20,572 nt of DNA, taken from the NCBI GenBank assembly GCA_946626395.1, contig CAMOUF010000158.1, positions 1 to 20,572 on the forward strand. Direction: 5' to 3'. Origin of the DNA: an uncultured Clostridia bacterium. Lineage in GTDB: Bacteria > Bacillota > Clostridia > Christensenellales > Aristaeellaceae. Each line of letters starts with the position of its first letter. The stretch's first letter is position 1. This document shows positions 1 to 7,682 of this stretch, piece after piece. A model generated the notes under the pieces. It was given only the letters and a program-made list of their open reading frames with translations. It searched no databases and was not told where the DNA came from. The position numbers were made by a program, and so were the translations under genes.

Positions 1-1503
1 GAACGGCGCAAGGGGCAGACCGTTTTCCCCAAAGAAGCGCACGATGGCGTAATCCGTCCAGGCGTAGCGGGCGGAAACGGGATGAGGAACAGCGGCGGAG
101 GAGAGCAGCAGGGCGTCCCCTTCCAGCTGAACAAACGCGGGATGGAAGCAGCCATCCGTTCCGGCCAGCTCCATCAGCGTGTCTCCCTGGCCCCGGTCGA
201 GAACCGGCGCGGACAGCCTGACCTGCATCACACCGTCCTTCACCGCCTTGGACAGGGCAAAGGGGGAGAGCCGGGCGGGCAGGTGATATACCGCGTCCAG
301 GGCGCATTCATACAGCCGTTCGCCCACCACCCGCTTGTTGGTGGGGTGAATGTTGTCAAATTCCCCCTGATCCAGCAGCACGGCCAGGCCGCTGTTCCGG
401 GTGGCCCGGTACACAGTCTGCTGGGCCTGGCGCAGGCGGGGCCACAGCTTGCTGTCGCTTTCCGCCGCCCCATCGATCCACATGGGCAATTGCACGTTCA
501 GGAAGGGCAGCTCTCCGTCCATAAACAGAGCCCGCAGCCGGGCGATGAAGGAGGACAGGAGGATGTCATAACGCTCCGTTCGCCAGGAATCTTCTTCTCC
601 CTGATAAAACAGCACCCCCGTCAGGGTGGCGGGAATGACCCGCTCCAGCATGGTATGGAACAGCCCTGCCGGACGGAAGGGCGAGCCGGGGCCCGCGGGC
701 GGGTTCCAGGGCGGGCAGGGGCCGATTTCGGCGTTCAGTTCCTTGGTGGTGTATTCCGGATGGACGGCTTTCAGGGCGTCGGCTTTTTTCGCCCACACGT
801 CCAGGCCGTCAAAGAAAGCTTTCTCCGCTTGAATGTACGCTTCCATGGTCACGCCTTGGCAGCGGGCGTCGTATTCGGATAGGTAGCGCTGGCCCTCGGC
901 GGTTTCCTGCAAAGCGTCTTCGTCCATCCAGCAGGTGATGGAGGTGCCGCCCCAGTAGCAGTCGATGATACCGATGGGAATTTGCAGCCGGGGCTGGAGC
1001 TTCATGGCGAAAAAGTAGGCCACGGCGCTCATGTCTTTGGCGGTGCCGGGGGCGATGGGCAGCCAGCGGGCGGCCCGGTTGGCGGCGATGGCTTCCTCAT
1101 CCCAGCGGGCACGCTTGGGCACGTTGAAATAGCGCACCTGGGCGTTTGCGTGGGTGGGATACAATTTTTTTCCCTCGTCGGCGTTTTGCAGCTCCAGCTC
1201 CATGTTGCTCTGGCCCCCGGCCAGGTAGACGTCGCCCACGGCGATGTCGCAAAAGAGCAGGGTATCCTGCCCGTCGGTGATGGACAGGGCGCAGCCCACT
1301 TGCGCTTCCAGCGGCGGCAAATACACGCAGAACTTCCCGTTTTGGGCGGGGGCCGTTCCCTTGGACAGCACCGCGCCCCGGGCGTCGGTCAGGGTGGCGG
1401 TTAAAACCAGGCCGTCCGGAGCGGCGCCGAACACGCGAATCTCCTTCCGGCGGCACAGCACCGCGCCGTCGGAAAACAGCGCGGCAGGGGTAAAACGAGG
1501 CAT
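1..1503 (-). CDS. SASA-family (sialate O-acetylesterase-like) carbohydrate esterase, 3' end cut by window edge
   Basis: The frame stays open from an ATG at 1503 to base 1 with no stop, giving at least 501 residues. Motifs fit the SASA/DUF303 SGNH-hydrolase family. A GGQSNME block puts the nucleophile at Ser99, a YQGEED block lies mid-protein, and DNIHPTNK gives Asp383 and His386 for the rest of the triad. The last residues visible, GLPLAPF, resemble the usual C-terminal end of this family, so only a few codons are probably missing. The family removes O-acetyl groups from sialic acids or from plant polysaccharide fragments. No signal peptide is visible, so the enzyme is probably cytoplasmic. 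AAAAGGAG lies 8 bases before the start. A second ATG five bases upstream is in another frame. It follows nagA and a ROK-like gene on the same strand but is separated from them by a 289-base repeat-bearing gap. The substrate cannot be read from the sequence. Confidence 0.85.
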   Translation of the reverse strand, partial: MPRFTPAALFSDGAVLCRRKEIRVFGAAPDGLVLTATLTDARGAVLSKGTAPAQNGKFCVYLPPLEAQVGCALSITDGQDTLLFCDIAVGDVYLAGGQSNMELELQNADEGKKLYPTHANAQVRYFNVPKRARWDEEAIAANRAARWLPIAPGTAKDMSAVAYFFAMKLQPRLQIPIGIIDCYWGGTSITCWMDEDALQETAEGQRYLSEYDARCQGVTMEAYIQAEKAFFDGLDVWAKKADALKAVHPEYTTKELNAEIGPCPPWNPPAGPGSPFRPAGLFHTMLERVIPATLTGVLFYQGEEDSWRTERYDILLSSFIARLRALFMDGELPFLNVQLPMWIDGAAESDSKLWPRLRQAQQTVYRATRNSGLAVLLDQGEFDNIHPTNKRVVGERLYECALDAVYHLPARLSPFALSKAVKDGVMQVRLSAPVLDRGQGDTLMELAGTDGCFHPAFVQLEGDALLLSSAAVPHPVSARYAWTDYAIVRFFGENGLPLAPF

Positions 1504-1792
1504 GGCATAATCTCCTTTTCTGTCAGAAAAATAGTTTCGTTGAACAGGGAGGAGTTAATCGTTAGGCAATAGGCAATAGGCATTAGGCAATAGGAAGAGA
1601 GTGCAGCGTGCAGAGTACAGAGAGTATAGTTGAATACAAGAAGCGGAGCAAGATTTGGAAAAACAATAATAACTGAACTCTAAGCTCTTCCCACTGAACT
1701 CTTTTCCATCTGGCGCGAAGCGCCTACTATGAACTCCTCACTCCTCATTCCTCACTCCTAACTTTCTCGACTCCTCACTCCTAACTGAAAAA
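1504..1792. repeat. Intergenic composite of simple tandem repeats
   Basis: No gene is visible here. At 1561-1594 there is a 7-base-period tract of TAGGCAA and TAGGCAT units. It is followed by a degenerate 'gtgcagcgtgcagagtacag' stretch, a small GGCGC-GAA-GCGCC hairpin near 1713-1726, and then CTCCTCACTCCTAACT-type units from about 1733 to 1787. The same modules recur at 5201-5283 and 11759-11926. The tract ends just downstream of the ROK-like gene's stop codon. Confidence 0.8.
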
Positions 1793-3166
1793 TCAGATTT
1801 CCGGCAGGCTGGCGGCGGCGACGCTCTGGCCCACCCGGCGGCTCTTTTCATCGGGAATGTGCAGGGTGAGGCGGGCGGCCAACTCGGGGAATTCGGTGTT
1901 CAGCACCTCCTGGGCCTTTTTCAGCAGCAGGCTGCCGCCCTCGCCGGAGGTGACCCGGCCCATGATCAGCACATGGTCGATGCAGTAGAACCGGGCGTAC
2001 CAGGCCAGGGAATAGCCGAAATACACGCCGATGGTTTCATAGATTTTCGCTGCGGCGGGGTTCCCGGCGGCCATTTCCTTTTGCACCACCTTCAGCTTTT
2101 CGGCGGGGGAGAGGCTTTCCTCCAGGGCAATGCCCGCGGCGGGGGCCAGCTTGATCACGCTGTCCTGGCTGAAATACTTGACGCCGCAGCCCCAATCGCC
2201 GCTCCACTCGTCGGCCATGGAATCGGGGTTAAAGTCCACCGGCGCGAAGGCCAGCTCGTTGAGCCAGCCGGTGATGTTCATGTCCTTGTCCACATAGCCC
2301 GCGGCCTCGCTGGTGCCCATGGCCACGCCGAACACATTGCCCACGTTCAGCTCCATGGCCCCAGCCAGAGCGGTCACGTCGCCGTCGTTGGCCACCTCGA
2401 TGGGCGCGCCGATTTCCTTGGCCACGTCCAGATACATGGTCTTGACCCGCCTGGCAAAGTCCTCCTTGGGCACCTTGAGGAACAGGGAAGCCACCATCAC
2501 CTTGTTGTCGATGTATACCCCCGCGCTGGAAACGCCGATGGCGTCCACCCGGGGCATATGGCTGGCGGCGGTTTTCATGGCGGAGAGGATGCCGTCGTAA
2601 TGGTATTGGGGATCGGAATTTGTTTTGGGGAACCAGACTACTTCTTCGGAATATACCGGCTCCCCGTCGATGACGGCGGACACCTTCCGGTCGCTGCCCC
2701 CGGCGTCAAAGCCGATGCGGCAGCCATTCAGGTGGCGGCCCACGCTGTTGGCGGAGGAGCGGGTGAGCAGCACGTCGTTCAGGCTTTCCGCCTGCTCCAC
2801 CTGGAAGGGCTTTTCATACACGGTGGACATAAAGTCCGCGTCAAAAGCCCGCTGGCCGCCCGCCTGGTAAGCGGCCTTCAAATGGGCGTACACTTCCCGG
2901 GAGCCGAACACCACGATCTTGTATCCGCCCCAGGCCCACAGCAGGGTTTTCACCAGCCGGTCCATCAGGGGCACGGTGCGTTCGTCTTTCCCGTCGGGGA
3001 AAATTTTCATTTGATAATGCTGGCAATAGCCCTGGTTGCGCAGGATCAGCACGCCGAAATCGGTGGCTTCCTTGGAGGCCAGAGCCTCCTGCTCATAGGC
3101 GCGCAGCTCCATTTCCAGGGGGCGGAAGCCGGGGTCCAGCGGGGCGGGAATTTTCAGATTTGCCAT
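1793..3166 (-). CDS. ROK/ASKHA-family sugar kinase-like protein, atypical
   Basis: 457 residues. A ROK-like actin-fold kinase core begins around residue 150. FDAGGSDRKV (153-162) matches the first phosphate loop. ANDGDVTALAG (259-269) places the likely catalytic base at Asp261. GTSEAAG (284-290) matches the second phosphate loop, and MGRVTSGEGG (402-411) fits the adenosine loop. Two things are unlike ordinary ROK kinases: about 145 extra N-terminal residues, and no CxCGxxGC zinc motif. The N-terminal part has no helix-turn-helix that I can recognise, so a NagC/XylR-type regulator is not supported. AAAGGAG precedes the ATG. It lies 63 bases after the nagA stop codon on the same strand, so co-transcription is likely. 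Phosphorylation of GlcNAc or a related amino sugar to supply NagA is a guess from context only. Confidence 0.75.
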   Translation of the reverse strand: MANLKIPAPLDPGFRPLEMELRAYEQEALASKEATDFGVLILRNQGYCQHYQMKIFPDGKDERTVPLMDRLVKTLLWAWGGYKIVVFGSREVYAHLKAAYQAGGQRAFDADFMSTVYEKPFQVEQAESLNDVLLTRSSANSVGRHLNGCRIGFDAGGSDRKVSAVIDGEPVYSEEVVWFPKTNSDPQYHYDGILSAMKTAASHMPRVDAIGVSSAGVYIDNKVMVASLFLKVPKEDFARRVKTMYLDVAKEIGAPIEVANDGDVTALAGAMELNVGNVFGVAMGTSEAAGYVDKDMNITGWLNELAFAPVDFNPDSMADEWSGDWGCGVKYFSQDSVIKLAPAAGIALEESLSPAEKLKVVQKEMAAGNPAAAKIYETIGVYFGYSLAWYARFYCIDHVLIMGRVTSGEGGSLLLKKAQEVLNTEFPELAARLTLHIPDEKSRRVGQSVAAASLPEI

Positions 3167-3229
3167 AGTCGCATTCTCCTTTTTGGCGTTTGAGGTGGGG
3201 CGCTGTTTTTTAGAGGGATGCTGTCTGGT

Positions 3230-4384
3230 TTATTCAGCTTTCTGATATTTGCAAACCCCTCGGACGATGGCGGCCTTCACGGCGCAGCTTTCGTCCATGA
3301 TCACGATATCTGCGTCCTTGCCGGGGGTGAGGGAGCCCTTGGACGCCGCCGCCCCGATGGATTCGGCGGGAGTTAGGGACGCGGCGCGGACAGCCTCGTA
3401 CAGGGGAACGCAGCCAAAGTCCCGCAGGTTTTTGACCGCCTGGTTCATCCTGAGCACGCTGCCCGCGATGGTGCCGTCGGTCAGGCGGCATTCAATGCCC
3501 TTGAGCACGAACACCTGGCCGCCGTTTTCGTACTTCCCGTCGGGCATCCCGGCGGAGCGCAGGGCGTCGGTGATCAGCACCAGGCGGCCCTTTTTCAGCT
3601 TGGCCAGCATGGGGAACAGGCCCTTGTCCACATGGAAGGTGTCGCAGATGAGCTCGGCGTAAACGTCGCTGTTCAGGGCCGCGCCCACCACGCCGGGCTT
3701 GCGCTGGTGCAATCCGGACATGGCGTTAAACAGATGGGTGACCCGGGTAGCGCCCAGGCCGATGGCATCCATGGCCTGGTCAAAGGCGGCGCTGGTGTGG
3801 CCGATGGATACGGCAATATTGCTTTCCGCTTTCAGGCGGCGGATGCAGTCCAGCCCGCCGGGCATTTCCGGGGCCAGGGTGATCACCCGCACAATGTCCT
3901 GATAGGGCAGCACTTTGTCTGGGTCCGGGGGCAGGATGAATTCTTCATTCTGGGCTCCCTTCTTTTCCGGGTTGATGAAGGGCCCTTCCAGGTGCACACC
4001 CAGGATTTCCGCGCCGCGGAAGCCAGGCTCCCGGCTTTCAGGGGCCAGAACGCGGATGGATTCGCAGATGCTTGCCAGGGTGGGGAAGGCCACGGTGAGG
4101 GTGGTGGGCAGGAAGGAGGTGACGCCGTTTTCTATCAGCCCTTCCGCCATGTGCCGCACGTCCTCCGGCCGGTCATCCGACACGTCCACCCCGCCGTAGC
4201 CGTGGGTATGGGTGTCGATAAAGCCTGGGGAAACGTAATGGCCTTTGGCGTCCAGGATTTCATCCGCCTCCCTCAGGGCCGTTTCATTTGAAACGATGCC
4301 GCGAATCCTTTCGTCGTACAGCAATGCCTTTCCGCGCAGCTCGCTGTCCGGCAGCAGGATGATCCCATTGATGATTGCTTTCAT
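3230..4384 (-). CDS. nagA: N-acetylglucosamine-6-phosphate deacetylase
   Basis: 384 residues when started at 4384. This cytoplasmic amidohydrolase converts GlcNAc-6-P to GlcN-6-P and acetate. Its TIM-barrel motifs are clear: THTHG with His59 and His61, HLEGPF with Glu133, GHTSA with His196, THLFNAM with His217, and LITDAL with the catalytic Asp273. Length is normal for NagA. The frame extends upstream to 4507, but the promoter at 4461-4489 would begin transcription inside that extension, so the start at 4384, preceded by GGGAGCG, is preferred. The ROK-like gene follows 63 bases downstream. No nagB is present in the window. GlcNAc-6-P could come from host or bacterial glycans, or from N-glycan fragments if the nearby GH130 acts on Man-GlcNAc. 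Confidence 0.93.
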   Translation of the reverse strand: MKAIINGIILLPDSELRGKALLYDERIRGIVSNETALREADEILDAKGHYVSPGFIDTHTHGYGGVDVSDDRPEDVRHMAEGLIENGVTSFLPTTLTVAFPTLASICESIRVLAPESREPGFRGAEILGVHLEGPFINPEKKGAQNEEFILPPDPDKVLPYQDIVRVITLAPEMPGGLDCIRRLKAESNIAVSIGHTSAAFDQAMDAIGLGATRVTHLFNAMSGLHQRKPGVVGAALNSDVYAELICDTFHVDKGLFPMLAKLKKGRLVLITDALRSAGMPDGKYENGGQVFVLKGIECRLTDGTIAGSVLRMNQAVKNLRDFGCVPLYEAVRAASLTPAESIGAAASKGSLTPGKDADIVIMDESCAVKAAIVRGVCKYQKAE

Positions 4385-4460
4385 GACATGATCGCTCCCG
4401 TCTCTTTTTCGTTGGGTTGATACGCCGTTCAAGCTCATTTTTCTTTTATCTGTCGATTCT

Positions 4461-4489
4461 ATTATATATGATTTTTTCGGAATTGGCAA
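4461..4489 (-). promoter_or_regulatory. Promoter of nagA
   Basis: On the minus strand, TTGCCA (4484-4489) and TATAAT (4461-4466) are separated by 17 bases, a near-consensus sigma-A promoter. Transcription would begin near 4454, about 70 bases before the nagA ATG. It is divergent from the kinase promoter at 4527-4556, so the two may share regulation. Confidence 0.8.
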
Positions 4490-4526
4490 GGCGGAGAAAA
4501 CGGTCATTCACGGTGGAAAAATCCCG

Positions 4527-4556
4527 TTGACACCGCGCCGCGTCCCGTGATACCAT
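4527..4556 (+). promoter_or_regulatory. Promoter of the P-loop kinase gene
   Basis: A perfect TTGACA at 4527-4532 is followed, after 18 bases, by TACCAT at 4551-4556 (4 of 6 consensus). The predicted transcript start near 4563 lies after the upstream ATG at 4547, which argues for the ATG at 4601. Confidence 0.65.
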
Positions 4557-4600
4557 ATTTTTACCGTTGGAAGCTGCGCGGGAAAAGGAAGCGATACAGA

Positions 4601-5212
4601 ATGCAAAAGCCGATGAAACAGACGGTCAGTTATGCGGAAGCGATGGAAATGATCAGCCGGGAAATGAAAGGAAAAAAGCGGCTGCTGGTGACGCTGGACG
4701 GCCCCTGCGCTTCCGGGAAAACCACCCTGGCCCGGCGCCTGGCGTCGGCGCTGGGAGCGGCGGTGATCCATACGGATGATTTCGTGATTCCCCACGTCCA
4801 AAAAACGAAAGAGCGCCTGGCCATCCCCGGGGGCAACTGCGACGCGGAACGCCTGGCCCGGGAGGTCGCCGTGCCTTTTCGTCAGGGCGGTGCCGTCCGC
4901 TTTCGGAAATACGACTGTCAGGGGGATTGCCTCCTGCCGGAAGAAACGCTGCCTGATACGGACGCACTGATCATTGAGGGCAGCTACTGCAATTTGCCCA
5001 TCCTGAGGCAATACGCGGACGTGCGCTTGTTTTTGGACGTGCCCTGGGAAACGCGCCGGACCCGCCTGGAGCAAAGGGAATCCCCCGCTTCCCTGCGGCG
5101 GTTTTATGACCTGTGGATTCCCCTGGAAAACGCTTACTTCCAGGCGTACCGCCTGCCGGACAACGGGTGCGTTGTGATTGAGGAAAGAACGTTTTCAATC
5201 AGTGAGGAGTGA
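4601..5212 (+). CDS. Uridine kinase-like P-loop NTPase
   Basis: 203 residues from the ATG at 4601. A Walker A loop GPCASGKTT spans residues 34-42. HTDDF (Asp59, Asp60) resembles the substrate-side acidic motif of uridine kinase and phosphoribulokinase relatives. IIEGSY (124-129) matches the Walker B-like strand, and an arginine-rich lid (RRTRLEQRE) begins at 152. It is therefore likely a small-molecule kinase in the cytoplasm, with substrate unknown. AAGGAAG precedes the start. The frame extends to an ATG at 4547, but that lies upstream of the predicted transcript start. The final residues SEE and the stop codon are encoded by the first GAGGAGTGA units of the palindromic repeat at 5201-5283, so the native C-terminus may have been replaced when the repeat arrived. 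Confidence 0.78.
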   Translation: MQKPMKQTVSYAEAMEMISREMKGKKRLLVTLDGPCASGKTTLARRLASALGAAVIHTDDFVIPHVQKTKERLAIPGGNCDAERLAREVAVPFRQGGAVRFRKYDCQGDCLLPEETLPDTDALIIEGSYCNLPILRQYADVRLFLDVPWETRRTRLEQRESPASLRRFYDLWIPLENAYFQAYRLPDNGCVVIEERTFSISEE

Positions 5213-5283
5213 GGAGTGAGGAGTTAATAGTTTGCGCTTCGCGCATTGAACAATTTTCAACTCCTCACTCCTAACTCCTAACT
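5201..5283. repeat. Palindromic GAGGAGT-type repeat with GCGC hairpin core
   Basis: Three AGTGAGGAGTG-type units on the left (5201-5225) pair with CTCCTCACTCCTAACTCC units on the right (5260-5280). In the centre TGCGC-TTC-GCGCA forms a short hairpin. The same unit family and a similar core occur at 1713-1787. The left arm overlaps the end of the kinase gene. Confidence 0.82.
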
Positions 5284-5312
5284 TAATGACTTAAAGCGCT
5301 CTTTCCGCAACA

Positions 5313-5360
5313 AACCCCCGCGGCGCTCCGGCCGGACAGGCCAACGCGCCGCGGGGGGTT
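5313..5360 (-). terminator. Terminator of the mannan-type operon
   Basis: Seventeen bases after the GH130 stop codon, a very G+C-rich stem of about 14 bp forms between 5346-5360 and 5313-5327, with an inner CCGGCCGG-containing loop. On the minus strand it is followed by TTTGTTG, a weak T-run. It could also stop transcripts arriving from the plus-strand kinase. Confidence 0.65.
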
Positions 5361-5377
5361 GAATGTAAAGGAAAGGG

Positions 5378-6400
5378 TTATCTTCTGCCGATTTCGGTAT
5401 CGTCGGCAGTGGTTTTGGAGTTGTCCTTGATATAGTCGATGATCTCGTCCAGGTTGCCGAAGGCCAGGCCCACATAGCTGTCCGCCGCGCCATAATACAC
5501 GGCGATGCGCCCGGTTTCAGGATCGTGGAGGGTGGCGCAGGGGAAGGTGACGTTGGGCACGAAGCCCCGCTCCTCGAACCATTCTTCGGGGGTGAGCAGG
5601 TAATTCTGGCAGCGGTACTTCACGATGGAGGGATTGTCGATGTCCAGGATCGCTCCGCCGATGGAGTACACGTAGCCGTTGCAGGTGTTGGTCACGCCAT
5701 GGTAGAACAGCAGCCATCCTTCGCTGGTTTCAATGGGGGCCGCGCCGCCGCCGATTTTCAGGCCCTCCCACCAGTTGTTGCCCCGGCTCATCACATGGCG
5801 GTGCTTGCCCCAGAACTGCATATCCGGGCTTTCGCTGATGAAGATATCGCCGAAGGGCGTGTGGCCGGAATCGGAGGGACGGCTCATCATCATAAAGTTG
5901 CCGTGCACCTTCCGGGGGAAGAGCACCGCGTTGCGGTTAAAGGGCAGGAAGGGATTTTCGATGCGCACGAAGGTTTTGAAATCCTGGGTCTTCGCCACGC
6001 CGATGGCCGCGCCGTAGAAATCCTGGCACCAGATGATGTAATAGGTATCCTCCACCTTCACCAGCCGGGGGTCGTAGGCGTAGATGGGCATGAAGGGCTT
6101 GCCTTCCTCGTCCACGAAGGGAATCTTGTTGGGCTCAAAGTCCCAGTGGATGGCGTCCTGGCTCCAGCCCAGATAAATATAGGGCACGCCGTTGGTCTGC
6201 TCGCCCCGGAACACGCCCACGAACTTGCCTTCGTAGGGCATCACGGCGGAGTTGAAAATCCGGGCCACGCCGGGCAGGGGATTGCGGCCGATGATGGGGT
6301 TGTCCGTGTAGCGCCAAAGGGGAGAATTGATGTGGCCCTGGGGCTTTTCCTGCCAGGGAATGTTGGGCAGGGCGGGAGCGATCATCTGGTACTTGGGCAT
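5378..6400 (-). CDS. GH130 beta-1,4-mannoside phosphorylase
   Basis: 340 residues, no signal peptide, so cytoplasmic. GH130 enzymes split beta-1,4-mannosyl bonds with phosphate and release alpha-mannose 1-phosphate. Visible family motifs are YDPRLV with the presumed general acid Asp110, FNRNAVLFP (Arg156), SRPSDSGHTPFGD (173-185), KIGGG (215-219), YHGV (His234) and a C-terminal YYGAAD. These blocks read more like subfamily GH130_2 than GH130_1. Known GH130_2 activities include mannooligosaccharide phosphorylase (Ruminococcus albus MP2) and mannosyl-GlcNAc phosphorylase (Bacteroides BT1033), so the acceptor, a mannooligosaccharide or GlcNAc, is open. It is the last gene of the five-gene operon, 48 bases after GH5, with AGGAAT as a modest ribosome binding site. 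The epimerase, GH5 and esterase upstream favour mannan; nagA nearby favours N-glycan core. Confidence 0.93.
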   Translation of the reverse strand: MPKYQMIAPALPNIPWQEKPQGHINSPLWRYTDNPIIGRNPLPGVARIFNSAVMPYEGKFVGVFRGEQTNGVPYIYLGWSQDAIHWDFEPNKIPFVDEEGKPFMPIYAYDPRLVKVEDTYYIIWCQDFYGAAIGVAKTQDFKTFVRIENPFLPFNRNAVLFPRKVHGNFMMMSRPSDSGHTPFGDIFISESPDMQFWGKHRHVMSRGNNWWEGLKIGGGAAPIETSEGWLLFYHGVTNTCNGYVYSIGGAILDIDNPSIVKYRCQNYLLTPEEWFEERGFVPNVTFPCATLHDPETGRIAVYYGAADSYVGLAFGNLDEIIDYIKDNSKTTADDTEIGRR

Positions 6401-6448
6401 GGAAAATCATTCCTTTCTTTCATTGATTGAAATCATGTTCCGACTGCG

Positions 6449-7651
6449 TTATTTCGCTTCCGGCAGCTTTTCGTATCCGGCGTATCGGCTCAGGGCTTCC
6501 ACGATTTCAGGATGGGGGAAGGAGCAGTCCTTGCGGTTCAGCAGGCCAAAGAGTTCGCCGTTGCCGGAGAAGGCGTTGTTGTCCCACCAGAACACGGGGA
6601 AGTTCCGGGCGCTGGCGGTGGCGGCGTAGAAGGCGGTCCAGTCCACCCGGGCCTGCACGTTGCCCTGCTTTTCCATGGCCCCGAATTCGCCGATCACCAC
6701 GGGGATGCCGTTGACGGTGTACTTGTTATACAGCCCGTTCATAAAGGAAACGATGTCCTGCTTCTGGCTCGTGGAGCCGAATTCCCTGACGCCGCCGATT
6801 TGCAGGGCGAAGGAATAAGGGGTGTAGGCGTGCACCGATACGATGATTTTGTTGTCCGCTTTGTCGCTGGGCAGCACGAAGGAGGAGCGGATGGCGTTTT
6901 CCGGGCTGGCGTCGTAGGCGGGCACCATCAGATACCGGTCGGCGTTGTTCCCGCCGGGGGAACGCACGGTGTCCACAAAGAGCTGGTTCAGCTTGTTCAG
7001 GCATTCCGCCGCTTCCACGCATTCCGGCATAACGGGGTTAAAGCTCCATTCGTAGGCGGTATTGATGAGCCGGGGCTCGTTCATGGATTCCAGGATCAGA
7101 TGCTCGTCGTAATCCCGGAACCGTTCCGCCAGCTGCTGCCAAATGCGTTCCACGTAATGGGCGGATTCCTCATAGTGGGCGGCGGAGGGCAGGAACTGAT
7201 CCTCGTCGTGGTGGATGTTCAGAATGATGTAGAACCCCCGCTCATAGGCCCAGTCCACCACCTGCTGCACCCGGGCCAGCCATTTTTCGCTGATGTCATG
7301 GTTGGGGCCCGTCACATGGTCGTGCCAGGAGGCGGGAATGCGCACGGAGGAAAAGCCCGCTTCCTTGAGGGCGTCAAACATTGGAGCGGTGGTTTCCACC
7401 CCGCACCATACGGTTTCCAGGGTCATTTCGTCGGCCCGGGCATTCCAGCCCTGCTTGATGGCGTCAAAGGTGTTGCCCAGGTTCCAGCCAAAGCCCAGCT
7501 GTTTCAGGAACGCCATGGCTTCGTTGTCGGGAATTTCCCGCCGGGCGATGGTCAATTCCGGCACGGCGATTTCGTTTTCCGCCAGCGCCCACCCGGCCAG
7601 CAGGGAGAATAGCATACAGACAACCATGATTGCGCTGATCCCTTTTTTCAT
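6449..7651 (-). CDS. Secreted GH5 (subfamily 4-like) endo-beta-glucanase/mannanase
   Basis: 400 residues from the ATG at 7651, chosen over 7672 because AAGGGGGA lies 8 bases before it. A signal peptide covers residues 1-24 (KK, hydrophobic core, then AxA ending WALA before ENE), so the enzyme is exported. The GH5 catalytic domain has GWNLGNTFD (55-63), NIHHDE (145-150), the acid/base Glu192 in MNEPR, VHAYTPYSF (273-281), the nucleophile Glu322 in IGEFGA, and WWDNN (355-359). The pattern closely follows GH5_4, a group with endoglucanase, xyloglucanase, lichenase and glucomannanase members. There is no dockerin, CBM or anchor, so it is probably released. Context suggests glucomannan or galactomannan backbone cleavage, but GH5_4 specificity cannot be read directly. 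It sits 31 bases after the mutase stop codon in the operon. Confidence 0.92.
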   Translation of the reverse strand: MKKGISAIMVVCMLFSLLAGWALAENEIAVPELTIARREIPDNEAMAFLKQLGFGWNLGNTFDAIKQGWNARADEMTLETVWCGVETTAPMFDALKEAGFSSVRIPASWHDHVTGPNHDISEKWLARVQQVVDWAYERGFYIILNIHHDEDQFLPSAAHYEESAHYVERIWQQLAERFRDYDEHLILESMNEPRLINTAYEWSFNPVMPECVEAAECLNKLNQLFVDTVRSPGGNNADRYLMVPAYDASPENAIRSSFVLPSDKADNKIIVSVHAYTPYSFALQIGGVREFGSTSQKQDIVSFMNGLYNKYTVNGIPVVIGEFGAMEKQGNVQARVDWTAFYAATASARNFPVFWWDNNAFSGNGELFGLLNRKDCSFPHPEIVEALSRYAGYEKLPEAK

Positions 7652-7682
7652 TGAAAGTTCCCCCTTATCCATGATGTACGGT

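Noticed and set aside
1401..1583. Small frames starting MPIAYCL near repeats
   Set aside because: The peptide is just translation of the TAGGCAA heptamer tract; no start signal supports it.
1859..3193. Long plus-strand frame (444 codons) opposite the ROK-like gene
   Set aside because: It is antisense to a gene with clear kinase motifs. Its protein is a low-complexity mix of Gly, His, Val and Gln typical of antisense frames in G+C-rich DNA, with no domain.
4385..4507. N-terminal extension of NagA from 4507
   Set aside because: A near-consensus promoter overlaps it, and the conserved NagA sequence begins at the ATG at 4384.
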